Translations under genes and position numbers: made by a program | In this document: positions 16,642-25,076 of the stretch, piece by piece | Layout: each line of letters starts with the position of its first letter | How positions within the stretch are numbered: position 1 is the stretch's first letter | NCBI RefSeq assembly: GCF_040529335.1 | Contig: NZ_CP159534.1 | Location: 7,006,001-7,070,000 of the forward strand | Reading direction: 5' to 3' | DNA from: Streptomyces sp. HUAS MG91 | Lineage (GTDB): Bacteria; Actinomycetota; Actinomycetes; Streptomycetales; Streptomycetaceae | Length of the DNA: 64,000 nucleotides | Notes under the pieces: model-generated | What the model was told of the DNA's origin: nothing | What the model saw: the letters and a program-made list of their open reading frames with translations, nothing else | Databases searched by the model: none

Positions 16642-17100
16642 CTACTTCTGGTCCACGGGCAGCAGGCCGCGCTCGGCGAAGACCTTCTTGGCGACGAAGG
16701 TGGCGTTGAGGGCCCGCGGGAAACCGGCGTAGCCCGCCGAGTGCAGCAGCGCCTCGACGATCTCCTCGGGGGTCAGCCCGACGTTGAGGGCGGCGTCTAC
16801 GTGCACCTCCAGCTGGGGCTCGCAGCCGCCGAGGGCCGTCAGGATGCCCAGGGTGAGCAACTGGCGGTCGCGCGGCGGCAGCGCGGGGCGGCGGTAGATC
16901 TCGCCGAAGCCCCAGGCGACGATCTGGTGCGCGAGTTCTGGGCTGACGTCGGCGAGGGAGTCCAGGACGCGCGGGGCGGCGTCCCCGTTGATCCGGTTCA
17001 GCGTTTCCAGGCCCCGGTCGAAGCGGTCCTGGCGGGTCTCGGCGGTCGCGGGGGCGGGTTCGGGGCCGGATCCGGGTTCGGGTTCGGGTTCGGTGTTCAT
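16642..17100 (-). CDS. Carboxymuconolactone decarboxylase family protein
   Basis: A 152-residue all-helical CMD-family protein. After an acidic, Pro-rich leader (NTEPEPEPGSG) the domain shows LPPRDRQLLTLGILTALGGCEPQLEVHVDAALNVGLTPEEIVEALLHSAGYAGFPRAL, the arrangement of gamma-carboxymuconolactone decarboxylases, with a Glu/Cys/His set resembling the alkylhydroperoxidase (AhpD) active site, although the CxxC of true AhpD is absent. No protocatechuate-pathway genes are near, so aromatic-acid catabolism cannot be assumed. ATG 17100 has AAGAGGC upstream. It is divergent from the small membrane-protein gene. Confidence 0.88.
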   Translation of the reverse strand: MNTEPEPEPGSGPEPAPATAETRQDRFDRGLETLNRINGDAAPRVLDSLADVSPELAHQIVAWGFGEIYRRPALPPRDRQLLTLGILTALGGCEPQLEVHVDAALNVGLTPEEIVEALLHSAGYAGFPRALNATFVAKKVFAERGLLPVDQK

Positions 17101-17187
17101 GGGGCCTCTTCCGTAGCTCTGCCGTAGCTCTGTCGTGTGGAGTCTCGGTGGCCGTTACGAGGTGCGCGGGAAGGGTACCCGCGCGCC

Positions 17188-17532
17188 ATGGAACGCTTGG
17201 ATCAACGACTCACCGACGAAGTGACAGGGGCCGTACGCGACACTGTGCGCGACTCCGTACGCGACGCCGTCCGTGACGAGATGCGGGGCGTCGTGAACCG
17301 GCGGCGCCGCACCGCCGCGCTGTACGCCGGGTCGGCGCTGTCGGCCCTGTACGCCGGCGCGGCGGCCGCGGTGGCGCTCGGGCTCGCGCTGGCGCTGGCC
17401 CTGCCGAGCTGGGCCGCCGCCCTGATCGTCGCGGCGCTGCTCGGGGTCGCGGCGTTCGTGCTGCGGCAGGCGGCCAGGCCCAAGGGGCCCGAGATCCCGC
17501 CGATGCCGCCCGGACCGCCGCCCGGGACGTGA
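17188..17532 (+). CDS. Small membrane protein with amphipathic N-terminus
   Basis: A 114-residue protein not matching a named family that I recognise. Residues 1-37 are a charged amphipathic helix with a repeated V-R-D pattern (VRDTVRDSVRDAVRD), followed by two transmembrane helices (about 45-70 and 73-92) that resemble Phage_holin_3_6/DUF1469-type proteins, and a Pro-rich tail (PKGPEIPPMPPGPPPG). ATG 17188 was preferred over GTG 17137 because the helix begins there. It is divergent from the CMD gene. A membrane-associated structural or scaffolding role is possible but not shown. Confidence 0.65.
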   Translation: MERLDQRLTDEVTGAVRDTVRDSVRDAVRDEMRGVVNRRRRTAALYAGSALSALYAGAAAAVALGLALALALPSWAAALIVAALLGVAAFVLRQAARPKGPEIPPMPPGPPPGT

Positions 17533-17665
17533 TCCCGGGAGCGCGCCGTGGCCGGTCGCTCAGTTCCCCGTGCTCCTGACGGGGCGCACCAGCCGGTGGC
17601 GCGCTCCGAGCCCTGTTCGCGGGGGCCCGTGGCCGTGTCCGCCGGGGGAGAACCGGAGGAGAAAC

Positions 17666-19126
17666 GTGAGCCGCACACGTGTCCTGGTCGTCGGTGCCGG
17701 GTTCGCCGGGTACCGGGCCGCTCGACTGCTGAGCCGGGTGGCCCGGCGCGATGCCGAGATCGTCCTGCTCAACCCGACCGACTATTTCCTGTATCTGCCG
17801 CTGCTGCCGCAGGTCGCCGCCGGCGTCCTGGAACCGCGCCGGGTGACGGTGTCGCTGTCCGGGACGCTGCCGCACGCCCGCCTCGTCCTCGGCGAGGCCG
17901 ACGCGGTGGACCTCGACCGGCGGACCGTCGCGTACACCGATCCCGAGGGCGGGCACGGCACGCTGGCGTACGACCGACTCGTCCTGGCCGTCGGCAGCGT
18001 GAACAAGCTGCTGCCGGTGCCCGGCGTCGCCGAGTACGCGCACGGCTTCCGCGGCATGCCCGAGGCGCTGTACCTGCGCGACCACGTGACCCGGCAGATC
18101 GAGCTGGCCGCCGCCGCGCCCGACGCCGAGACCTGCCGCGCACGCTGCACCTTCGTCGTGGTCGGCGGCGGCTACACGGGGACCGAAGTCGCCGCGCAGG
18201 GGCAGCTGTTGAGCGCCGCCCTGGTACGGAAGCGGCCGCCGCGCCACGGCGTGCGGCCGCGCTGGATGCTGCTCGACATCGCGCCGCGCCTGCTCCCCGA
18301 ACTCGACGAGCACCTGTCGCGCACCGCGGGCCGGGTGCTGCGCGAGCGGGGCGTCGAGGTGCGCACCGGAACCTCGGTGAAGGAGGCCACCGCCGACGGC
18401 GTCCACCTCGACGACGGGGAGTTCGTCGGCACCCGCACCCTGGTGTGGTGCGTCGGCGTGCGGCCCGACCCGCTCGTCGCCGCGCTCGGCAGGCCGCTGG
18501 AGCGCGGGCGGCTGCTCGTCGACCCGTATCTGACGGTGCCCGGGTACCCCGAGGTGTTCGCCTGCGGGGACGCGGCGGCCGTTCCCGACCTCGCGCGGCC
18601 GGGGGAGTACACCCCGATGACCGCGCAGCACGCCTGGCGGCAGGGGAGGATCGCCGGGATCAACGTCGCCGCCTCCCTCGGCATGGGCCGGCGGCGCGCC
18701 TACCGGCACAAGGACCTCGGCTTCACGGTCGACCTCGGCGGGGCGCAGGCCGCGGCCGACCCGTTCGGCATCCCGCTGGCCGGCCCGCTCGCCTGCGCCG
18801 TCACCCGTGGCTACCACCTCGCCGCGCTGCCCGGCAACCGCGTGCGGGTCGCCGCCGACTGGCTCCTGGACGCCGTACTGCCCCGCCAGGCGGTCCAGTT
18901 GGGGCTCGTGCGGTCCTGGTCCGTGCCCCTCGACACCGCCTCGCCCGAACTGGCGCGGATGCCCGACGGCCACGGCGCGGTCCCACCCCGCGACCGGCCC
19001 CATGACCCGTCCAGCGCCCTGCCAACCGATCCGTCAACCGATCCGTCAACCGATCCGTCAACCGATCCGTCAACCGACTCGTCCAGTGACCCGTCCAGCG
19101 ACTCGTCCGATGGAGGATCCCCGTGA
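17666..19126 (+). CDS. Type II NADH dehydrogenase-like FAD/NAD(P)-dependent oxidoreductase
   Basis: A 486-residue flavoprotein. GTG 17666 has GGAGGA five bases upstream. The FAD-binding Rossmann motif VVGAGFAGYRAARLL opens the protein, the NAD(P)-binding motif VVVGGGYTGTEVAA lies near residue 170, and the second FAD contact VFACGDAAAVPD near 300, followed by the Q-H-A-W-R-Q-G-like signature of NDH-2 (TAQHAWRQGRIAG). The protein transfers electrons from NADH to quinone without pumping protons. The last 30 residues are a disordered Asp/Pro/Ser/Thr tail encoded by a 12-bp tandem repeat, not a family feature. Its stop overlaps the transketolase start as GTGA. Confidence 0.9.
   Translation: MSRTRVLVVGAGFAGYRAARLLSRVARRDAEIVLLNPTDYFLYLPLLPQVAAGVLEPRRVTVSLSGTLPHARLVLGEADAVDLDRRTVAYTDPEGGHGTLAYDRLVLAVGSVNKLLPVPGVAEYAHGFRGMPEALYLRDHVTRQIELAAAAPDAETCRARCTFVVVGGGYTGTEVAAQGQLLSAALVRKRPPRHGVRPRWMLLDIAPRLLPELDEHLSRTAGRVLRERGVEVRTGTSVKEATADGVHLDDGEFVGTRTLVWCVGVRPDPLVAALGRPLERGRLLVDPYLTVPGYPEVFACGDAAAVPDLARPGEYTPMTAQHAWRQGRIAGINVAASLGMGRRRAYRHKDLGFTVDLGGAQAAADPFGIPLAGPLACAVTRGYHLAALPGNRVRVAADWLLDAVLPRQAVQLGLVRSWSVPLDTASPELARMPDGHGAVPPRDRPHDPSSALPTDPSTDPSTDPSTDPSTDSSSDPSSDSSDGGSP
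19023..19082 (+). repeat. 12-bp tandem repeat in coding sequence
   Basis: The unit CAACCGATCCGT occurs four times perfectly (19023-19070) and once imperfectly (to 19082). It keeps frame and encodes a repeated Thr-Asp-Pro-Ser in the C-terminal tail of the NDH-2-like protein. Length variation by slippage would add or remove four residues per unit without a frameshift. Confidence 0.9.
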
Positions 19127-20997
19127 GCACGTCCCCGTCCGTTCCCGCCCGTACCGTGACCGAGATGCAGGACCTGGCACGGCAGTTGAGGGTCGACTCG
19201 GTCCGCGCGGCCGACGCCGCGGGGTCCGGGCACCCCACGTCGTCGATGTCCGCGGCCGACCTGCTGGCCGTCCTCCTGGCGAGCCACTTCCGCTACGACT
19301 TCGAACGCCCCGCCCACCCGGGCAACGACCGCTTCGTCCTCTCCAAGGGCCATGCCTCGCCCCTGCTGTACGCGGCGTACAAGGCGGCCGGGGTCATCGA
19401 CGACGCCGAACTGCTCACCTTCCGCACCCTCGGCAGCCGCCTCGAAGGGCATCCGACGCCCCAGCGGCTTCCGTGGGTGGAGACCGCCACCGGCTCGCTC
19501 GGACAGGGCCTGCCGGTCGCCGTCGGCATCGCCCTGTCCGGCAAGCGGCTCGACCGCGTCGGCTACCGCGTCCACGTCCTGTGCGGCGACAGCGAACTCG
19601 CCGAGGGATCGGTGTGGGAGGCCGCCGAACACGCCGGTTTCGAGCACCTCGACAACCTCACCCTGATCGTCGACGTCAACCGGCTCGGCCAGCGCGGCCC
19701 GACCCGGCACGGCCACGACCTGGACGCGTACGCGCGCCGCTTCCGCGCCTTCGGCTGGCACACCATCGAGATCGACGGGCACGACATCGCCGAGATCGAC
19801 CACGCGTACACCGGGGCCGCGTCCACCACGGGACGACCGACCGCGATCATCGCCCGCACCGTCAAGGGCAAGGGGGTCGCCTCCGTCGAGGACCGGGAGG
19901 GACTGCACGGCAAGCCGCTGCCGGACGCCGCCGCGGCCGTCGAGGAACTGGGCGGTGACCGGGGCACGCGCGTGCACGTACAAGCGCCGCCCGCCGCAAG
20001 GGCGTTGCACTCCGTGCGCGGCGCCGAGCCCGAGCTGCCGCGCTACGAGATCGGCGACGAGGTCGCCACCCGCACCGCCTTCGGCGAGGCCCTCACCGCG
20101 CTGGGCTCCGCCCGCGGGGACGTCGTCGTGCTCGACGGCGAGGTCGGCGACTCCACCCGCGCCGAGTTCTTCGCCAAGGAGCATCCCGACCGCTACTTCG
20201 AGTGCTACATCGCCGAACAGCAGCTCGTCGGCGCCAGCGTGGGGCTCGCGGCGCGCGGCTGGGTGCCGTTCGCGGCCACGTTCGGCGCGTTCCTGACCCG
20301 GGCGCACGACTTCGTGCGGATGGCGGCGGTCAGCGGGGCCGGGATCAACCTGGTCGGCTCGCACGCGGGCGTCGCCATCGGGCAGGACGGCCCCTCCCAG
20401 ATGGGCCTGGAGGACCTGGCGATGTTCCGGGCCGTGCACGGGTCGACGGTGCTGTGCCCGTGCGACGCCAACCAGACGGCTCAACTCGTCGCGCGGATGG
20501 CCGATTTGAGCGGCGTGCGCTATCTGCGGACGTCGCGCGGGGCGGGCCCGGTCATCTACGGGCCGGACGAGGAGTTCCCGGTGGGCGGGTCCAAGGTGCT
20601 GCGCTCCGGCGACCACGACCGGGTCACGCTCGTCGCCGCCGGGGTCACGGTGCACGAGGCGCTGGCCGCCGCCGACGAACTGGCGACGGCCGGGATTCCC
20701 GTACGGGTGATCGACGCGTACTCGGTGAAGCCGGTGGACCGGGAGGCCCTGCGGGAGGCCGCGCGGGCCACCGGATGCCTGGTCACCGTGGAGGACCACC
20801 GTGAGGAGGGCGGCCTCGGGGACGCCGTCGCCCAGGTCTTCTCGGACGGGAGCCCGGCGCCGCGGCTGGTGCGGCTGGGAGTGCGCACGATGCCCGGATC
20901 CGCCTCCCCGGAGGAGCAGTTGCGGGAGGCCGGGATCGACGCCGGGTCCCTTTCGGCGGCGGTGGCGCTGCTGGTGGAGCAGCACGTGGCGCCCTGA
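19123..20997 (+). CDS. tkt: Transketolase (short, single-chain type)
   Basis: A 624-residue thiamine-diphosphate enzyme joining the N-terminal TPP domain, the pyrimidine-binding domain and the C-terminal domain in one chain. Visible are the substrate-binding SGHPTSSMSAADLL, the TPP-binding GDSELAEGSVWEAAEHAG...VDVN, the pyrimidine-domain EVGDSTRAEFF and catalytic-Glu region FECYIAEQQLVGASVG, and the C-terminal DAYSVKPVDREAL. Length matches the short animal-type transketolases rather than the 660-700-residue bacterial TktA type. It interconverts pentose-phosphate sugars. GTG 19123 overlaps the NDH-2 stop and follows GGAGGATCC. Streptomyces normally carry a longer housekeeping tkt, so this is probably a second copy. 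Confidence 0.92.
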   Translation: MSTSPSVPARTVTEMQDLARQLRVDSVRAADAAGSGHPTSSMSAADLLAVLLASHFRYDFERPAHPGNDRFVLSKGHASPLLYAAYKAAGVIDDAELLTFRTLGSRLEGHPTPQRLPWVETATGSLGQGLPVAVGIALSGKRLDRVGYRVHVLCGDSELAEGSVWEAAEHAGFEHLDNLTLIVDVNRLGQRGPTRHGHDLDAYARRFRAFGWHTIEIDGHDIAEIDHAYTGAASTTGRPTAIIARTVKGKGVASVEDREGLHGKPLPDAAAAVEELGGDRGTRVHVQAPPAARALHSVRGAEPELPRYEIGDEVATRTAFGEALTALGSARGDVVVLDGEVGDSTRAEFFAKEHPDRYFECYIAEQQLVGASVGLAARGWVPFAATFGAFLTRAHDFVRMAAVSGAGINLVGSHAGVAIGQDGPSQMGLEDLAMFRAVHGSTVLCPCDANQTAQLVARMADLSGVRYLRTSRGAGPVIYGPDEEFPVGGSKVLRSGDHDRVTLVAAGVTVHEALAAADELATAGIPVRVIDAYSVKPVDREALREAARATGCLVTVEDHREEGGLGDAVAQVFSDGSPAPRLVRLGVRTMPGSASPEEQLREAGIDAGSLSAAVALLVEQHVAP

Positions 20998-21022
20998 CGG
21001 CGCCCGTGGCGGCCCTCCGCGT

Positions 21023-21098
21023 GGCTGTCGCCCAGTTGCCCGCGCCCCCTGATGCGAGCCGTGCTCGCCCAGGGGGCGCGGGCAACTGCGCGACAGCC
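21023..21098. repeat. Palindromic dispersed repeat (29-bp arms)
   Basis: Arms 21023-21051 and 21070-21098 are reverse complements with one mismatch in 29 bases and an 18-base loop. Core CAGTTGCCCGCGCCCCC is a variant of the 9.5-kb and 45-kb repeats. It lies 25 bases after the transketolase stop, where it may act as a terminator before the gas-vesicle genes. The rest of the 265-bp gap shows no other feature I can support. Confidence 0.8.
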
Positions 21099-21262
21099 TC
21101 CATGCGCCTGCGGCCGCCCGCATTCCCAGGAGTACATGACGCTTCGCGTGGTACCCGGGGCGCTCCGCTCGGGTTGGACGACTGTCGCCGAACTCCTAGC
21201 CACAGAGCGGGAGTTGCAGGTTTGGCCAAGGCTCGTGAGGCGACTCGGATGGTGAGGCTGTC

Positions 21263-21643
21263 ATGACGAACACGGAGAGACCGCACACGTCGTCCCCCCG
21301 GCGCCGGAGCGACAGCCATGACGCCGGCCACGACGACGGTCACGACGACAAGGTGAACGAGGAGGGCCGCGTGCCGCGCCCCATGGAGGTGCTGCGCGAG
21401 GCGCGGGCCCAGCTGGCGGAGCTCACCGGAATGACGCCCGAATCCGTGTCGTCCTTCGAACGCTCGGAAGACGGCTGGGAGTTGCAGGTCGAGGTCCTGG
21501 AAGTGTCCCGCGTCCCCGACACGATGAGCCTGCTGGCGAGCTACCAGGTGAGCCTGGACCCGCAGGGCGGGCTCACCGGATACCGGCGGGTCCGCCGCTA
21601 CGAACGCGGACGCGCCGAGCCCCGCAGGGCCGGCGGCCAGTAG
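21263..21643 (+). CDS. gvpO: Gas vesicle protein GvpO
   Basis: A 126-residue GvpO. The first 45 residues are disordered and rich in His and Asp (SHDAGHDDGHDD). The conserved domain follows: VLREARAQLAELTGMTPESVSSF, then EDGWELQVEVLEVSRVPDTMSLLASYQVSLDPQGGLTGYRRVRRYERGR, in which W-E-L-x-V-E-V-x-E-x-x-R-x-P and the Y-R-R-x-x-R-Y-x-R end are family hallmarks. GvpO is an accessory protein needed for gas vesicle formation in haloarchaea, possibly acting in expression or assembly. It is first in the cluster in the Streptomyces order O-A-F-G-Y-Z-J-L-S-K. Confidence 0.93.
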   Translation: MTNTERPHTSSPRRRSDSHDAGHDDGHDDKVNEEGRVPRPMEVLREARAQLAELTGMTPESVSSFERSEDGWELQVEVLEVSRVPDTMSLLASYQVSLDPQGGLTGYRRVRRYERGRAEPRRAGGQ

Positions 21644-21664
21644 ACCGTCCTGCTCCCGTGCCGA

Positions 21665-21716
21665 CCGCACCACCCGCACGATCCGCACCACCCGCACGAT
21701 CCGCACCACCCGTACG
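21665..21716 (+). repeat. 18-bp tandem repeat between gvpO and gvpA
   Basis: The unit CCGCACCACCCGCACGAT is present twice perfectly (21665-21682, 21683-21700) and a third time truncated (to about 21716). It fills most of the 126-bp gvpO-gvpA gap and may form part of the gvpA leader. Confidence 0.85.
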
Positions 21717-21769
21717 CATGTCCCTGTTCCCGGGACCACCCAGAACTCAGAGAAGGAGGGCCTTTCCCC

Positions 21770-22186
21770 ATGACCGTTGTCCCCGCACAACAGTCAGGCG
21801 GCGGTGGCGGCACCAGCGGCCTGTACGACGTACTCGAACTCGTCCTGGACCGCGGGCTCGTCATCGACGCGTTCGTCCGTGTCTCGCTGGTCGGCATCGA
21901 GATCCTGAAGATCGACGTCAGGGTCGTCGTCGCCAGTGTCGACACCTACCTCCGGTTCGCCGAGGCGTGCAACCGGCTCGACCTGGAGACCGGCAGCAAG
22001 AAGCCGTCCGGCCTCACCGACATCCTCGGCGACACCATGGAGTCCGGCGCGCGCGGCAAGACCAAGGGCGCCCTCTCCGGCGCCGCGCAGACCATCTCGG
22101 ACGCCTTCAACCAGGCCCGCGAGGAGGGTGAGGCCGAGCCGCGCCGCACCCGCCGCGCCCCGAGCCGTCGTAAGGAGGAGCAGTGA
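21770..22186 (+). CDS. gvpA: Gas vesicle structural protein GvpA
   Basis: A 138-residue GvpA-type shell protein. Residues about 15-75 hold the conserved core: [51 protein letters not shown], the helix-beta-beta-helix unit that packs into the gas vesicle rib. The C-terminal 60 residues are a hydrophilic extension ending in a basic run ([13 protein letters not shown]), common in Streptomyces GvpA but absent from the 70-residue cyanobacterial protein. GAAGGAGGGC lies 10 bases before ATG 21770. Its stop overlaps gvpF as GTGA. It is the only complete GvpA-fold subunit left in this cluster. Confidence 0.93.
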   Translation: MTVVPAQQSGGGGGTSGLYDVLELVLDRGLVIDAFVRVSLVGIEILKIDVRVVVASVDTYLRFAEACNRLDLETGSKKPSGLTDILGDTMESGARGKTKGALSGAAQTISDAFNQAREEGEAEPRRTRRAPSRRKEEQ

Positions 22187-22935
22187 GCAGTACGTACATC
22201 TACGGCATCGCGAGTGCCGAACATCCCACGCTGCCCGACGGCATGGGCGGCATCGGCAAGCCCGCGCGCACGGTGCACATCGTGAAGAAGGGGCCGCTGG
22301 CCGCGATCGTCAGCGAGGCTCCGGACGACCTGCGGCCCAAGCGGCGTGATCTGCTCGCCCACCAGAGCGTGCTCGCCGAGGCGGGCGCCGGCGGTCCGGT
22401 GCTCCCCATGCGGTTCGGCAGTCTGGCCCCGGACGAGGAGGCCGTGGCCGACGTGCTCGCCGAGCGCGTCGACCACTACCAGGAGCGGCTGCGCACGCTG
22501 GACGGCAAGGTCGAGTACAACGTCAAGGCGCAGCACGACGAAGAGGCCGTACTGCACCGGGTGATGGCCGAGAACCCCGACGTCCGCTCGATGACCGACG
22601 CCAACCGGCAGGCGGGCGGCGGTACGTACGAGGACCGGCTGCGGCTCGGCGAGCTCGTGGTCGGCGCCGTGCAGGCCCGCGAGGCCGAGGACGCGCTGGA
22701 GTTGCAGCAGTTGCTCGAACCGGCCGCGGACGCGGTGTCGACGGGCCCCGAGAGCACCGGCTGGCTGGCCAACATCTCGTTCCTCGTCGACCGGAAGGCT
22801 GCCGAGCGCTTCCTCGCCGCCGTCGAGGACGTCCGCCGCGACCACTCCCACATCCAGCTCACCGTCAACGGCCCGCTCCCGCCGTACAGCTTCGTGGAGC
22901 CGGGCCCGTCCGCACCCGCGGGCAGTACGGAGTGA
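22183..22935 (+). CDS. gvpF: Gas vesicle protein GvpF (GvpF/GvpL family)
   Basis: A 250-residue GvpL/GvpF-family protein starting at GTG 22183, coupled to gvpA. It opens with the typical [16 protein letters not shown] and has the central [16 protein letters not shown] (the P-L-R-F-G-x-v motif of the family), then the ferredoxin-like second domain with [13 protein letters not shown] and the C-terminal [11 protein letters not shown], equivalent to the G-P-W-P-P-Y-x-F end. Full length for the family. GvpF binds GvpA and is thought to guide subunits into the growing shell. This intact copy provides the comparison that shows the GvpL copy downstream to be incomplete. Confidence 0.92.
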   Translation: MSSTYIYGIASAEHPTLPDGMGGIGKPARTVHIVKKGPLAAIVSEAPDDLRPKRRDLLAHQSVLAEAGAGGPVLPMRFGSLAPDEEAVADVLAERVDHYQERLRTLDGKVEYNVKAQHDEEAVLHRVMAENPDVRSMTDANRQAGGGTYEDRLRLGELVVGAVQAREAEDALELQQLLEPAADAVSTGPESTGWLANISFLVDRKAAERFLAAVEDVRRDHSHIQLTVNGPLPPYSFVEPGPSAPAGSTE

Positions 22936-22939
22936 GGCC

Positions 22940-23173
22940 GTGGGGCTGACCAGGCTCGTCGGCGAGGTGCTGCTGCTGCCCCTCGCGCCCGTGCGCGGGT
23001 CGATGTGGGTGATGGAGCAGCTGGTCGCCGAGGCCGAACGGCACTACTACGACCCAGCCGTGATCCGTTCCGAACTCAGCTCCCTGGAGCGGCAGTTGAC
23101 GGAGGGCGACATTGACCAGGAGACGTTCGACCGGATCGAGGACCAGCTTCTCGACCGGCTGGAAGGGAAGTGA
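22940..23173 (+). CDS. gvpG: Gas vesicle protein GvpG
   Basis: A 77-residue GvpG: LVGEVLLLPLAPVRGSMWVMEQLVAEAERHYYDPAVIRSELSSLERQLTEGDIDQETFDRIEDQLLDRL shows the conserved L-L-P-x-A-P-x-x-G and the helical Y-D-P-x-x-I...E-G-E-I/D-x-E-x-F/Y pattern. It is an accessory protein predicted to form a short helical hairpin. It starts GTG 22940, four bases after gvpF, with GGAGTGAGG upstream overlapping the gvpF stop. Confidence 0.92.
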   Translation: MGLTRLVGEVLLLPLAPVRGSMWVMEQLVAEAERHYYDPAVIRSELSSLERQLTEGDIDQETFDRIEDQLLDRLEGK

Positions 23174-23176
23174 AGC

Positions 23177-23941
23177 GTGAACCGGGCAGCGCTCGGCCTC
23201 GCGGTAGGGGCCGGTTACGTCCTCGGACGGACCAAGAAGATGAAGCTGGCGTTCGCCGTCGGCACGATGGTGGCGGGCAAGAAGCTGAAGCTCAGCCCGC
23301 GCGCCATCGGCGAACTGGTGACGCATCAGCTGGAGAACAACCCGCAGTTCAAGGAGATCGGCGATCAGCTCCGGCAGGATCTGCGCGGCGTCGGCAAGGC
23401 GGCGACCGGTGCGCTCGTGGAGCGGCAGATCGAGGGGCTCGCGGGCCGGCTGCACAGCCGTACGCAAGGTGTGCGCGACCAGATCGCGGGCGTCGCCCCC
23501 GACGTGGACGACGTGCGGGACGCCGGTGAACGGGTCACGCGCGTGGTGCCCGGACAGCGGGTGCGCCGCCGCGACGAGGAGGACGCGTACGAGGACTCGG
23601 ACGCCTACGAGGCGGAACCCGACGGCGAGTTCGACGACGATTCCTACGATGACCGGGCCGAGGACCGCGACGACAACCGTGACGAGCGTGACGACCGTGA
23701 CGAGGGCCCGGGCCGTGGCCGGCGCGGTGGATCCGGTTCGTCCGGCCGCCGTACCCAGGGCGCCGAGCGCACCCGGATGAGCACGTCGACGGCGAAGCGG
23801 GCCCCGGCGAAGAAGACCGCGGCGAAGAAGACGGCCGCGAAGAAGACCGCGGGCAAGAAGACGGCGGCGAAGAAGACAGCCGCCAAGAGGGCCGTGGGCA
23901 GTGCGGCCGGCGCCGCGAAGGGAGGGCGGGACCGTGGCTGA
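23177..23941 (+). CDS. gvpY: Gas vesicle cluster protein GvpY, lysine-rich tail
   Basis: A 254-residue protein in the gvpY position of Streptomyces clusters, starting at GTG 23177. Residues 1-120 are a helical domain (AALGLAVGAGYVLGRTKKMKLAFAVG, KLKLSPRAIGELVTHQLENNP). The middle (about 130-185) is very acidic (EEDAYEDSDAYEAEPD, DRDDNRDERDD). The last 60 residues are histone-H1-like with repeats of AAKKT and TAKRAPAKK. This acidic-then-basic charge split suggests intrinsic disorder and possible phase or DNA/RNA interaction. Function is unknown. It overlaps gvpZ by eight bases. Confidence 0.8.
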   Translation: MNRAALGLAVGAGYVLGRTKKMKLAFAVGTMVAGKKLKLSPRAIGELVTHQLENNPQFKEIGDQLRQDLRGVGKAATGALVERQIEGLAGRLHSRTQGVRDQIAGVAPDVDDVRDAGERVTRVVPGQRVRRRDEEDAYEDSDAYEAEPDGEFDDDSYDDRAEDRDDNRDERDDRDEGPGRGRRGGSGSSGRRTQGAERTRMSTSTAKRAPAKKTAAKKTAAKKTAGKKTAAKKTAAKRAVGSAAGAAKGGRDRG

Positions 23942-25076
23942 ATCCCCCACCAAGGCGCTGGGCGGCCTCGCCAAGAGCCAGGCCGCCGACCACCTCAAGT
24001 CGGAGGTCCAGCAGTACCTCGCCGCCCAGACCCAGCGGATGCTGCTGGGCGCGGGCCGCAAGCTGGGTGAGACGACGCTGAAGCTGAACGACATCGCCGA
24101 CGGCACCAGCCCCGGCTTCGCCAAGCTCGCCCTCGACGGTGGCCGCAAGCTCGCCGAGGGCAAGAGCCCGATGCGCAGCGCCGTCGAACTCGGCGCGGGC
24201 CACCTCAAGGACAAGGTCGTCGGCGGGGTCAAGGGCCTCTTCGGCAAGGGCGGCAAGAAGAAGGGCGGCGCGGGCAAGAAGCCGACCGTCATCATGGAGT
24301 TCATCGACGTCGGCGTCGATCTGCGCACCGCGTACGACCAGTGGACGCAGTACCAGGAGTTCTCCACGTTCGCGCGCGGCGTCAAGAACGCCAACCGCGC
24401 CGACGACGTCACCTCCGACTGGCAGATGAAGGTCTTCTGGTCCAGCCGGAGCTGGAAGGCGCACACCACCGAGCAGGTGCCCGACGACCGGATCCAGTGG
24501 ACGTCGGAGGGCGCCAAGGGCACGACGAAGGGTGTCATCACCTTCCACCGGCTCGCCGACCGGCTGACCCGCGTGCTGCTGGTCATCGAGTACTACCCCA
24601 AGGGCCTGTTCGAGAAGACCGGCAACATCTGGCGCGCCCAGGGCCGCCGGGCCCGCCTGGACCTCAAGCACTTCGCGCGGTTCGTGACGATCCGCGGCGA
24701 GGCGAGCGACGGCTGGCGCGGTGAGATCCGCGACGGTGAGGTGGTCACCACCCACGAGGACGCGCTGGCCCAGGAGGAGCAGGAGCAGCAGGAGAACCAG
24801 GAGGGCCGGGAGGACCAGGAGGAGGGCAAGCCCGCCGACGAGTACGACGAGGAGGGCGGCCCGGAGCACGACGAGCCCGACGAGCCTGACGACTACGACG
24901 AGGCGGAGGCCGAGTACGACGACGCCGAGGGCGGCTACGAGGACGAGCCGGAGGAGGTGGAGGAGTACGACGACGGCGAGTACGAGGAGTACGCCGACGA
25001 CGAGGACGCGGACCGCGCCGACGACGAGGAACCCGCGCGCGGCCGGGAGCGCGCCGGCAGCGGGGCCCGCCGATGA
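23934..25076 (+). CDS. gvpZ: Gas vesicle cluster SRPBCC protein GvpZ
   Basis: A 380-residue protein starting at GTG 23934 after GGGAGGGCGGG. Residues about 1-110 are an amphipathic, Gly/Lys-containing helical region (AADHLKSEVQQYLAAQTQRM, GLFGKGGKKKGG). Residues about 118-265 are a Polyketide_cyc2-type SRPBCC domain (VIMEFIDVGVDLRTAYDQWTQYQEF, WKAHTTEQVPDDRIQW, VLLVIEYYPKGLFEK). The last 110 residues are extremely acidic with E/Q and D/Y repeats (QEEQEQQENQEGRE, EYDDGEYEEYADDED). The order and domain match gvpZ of S. coelicolor-type clusters. The oppositely charged tails of GvpY and GvpZ could interact, an inference. Its stop overlaps the gvpJ remnant as ATGA. Confidence 0.85.
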   Translation: MAESPTKALGGLAKSQAADHLKSEVQQYLAAQTQRMLLGAGRKLGETTLKLNDIADGTSPGFAKLALDGGRKLAEGKSPMRSAVELGAGHLKDKVVGGVKGLFGKGGKKKGGAGKKPTVIMEFIDVGVDLRTAYDQWTQYQEFSTFARGVKNANRADDVTSDWQMKVFWSSRSWKAHTTEQVPDDRIQWTSEGAKGTTKGVITFHRLADRLTRVLLVIEYYPKGLFEKTGNIWRAQGRRARLDLKHFARFVTIRGEASDGWRGEIRDGEVVTTHEDALAQEEQEQQENQEGREDQEEGKPADEYDEEGGPEHDEPDEPDDYDEAEAEYDDAEGGYEDEPEEVEEYDDGEYEEYADDEDADRADDEEPARGRERAGSGARR

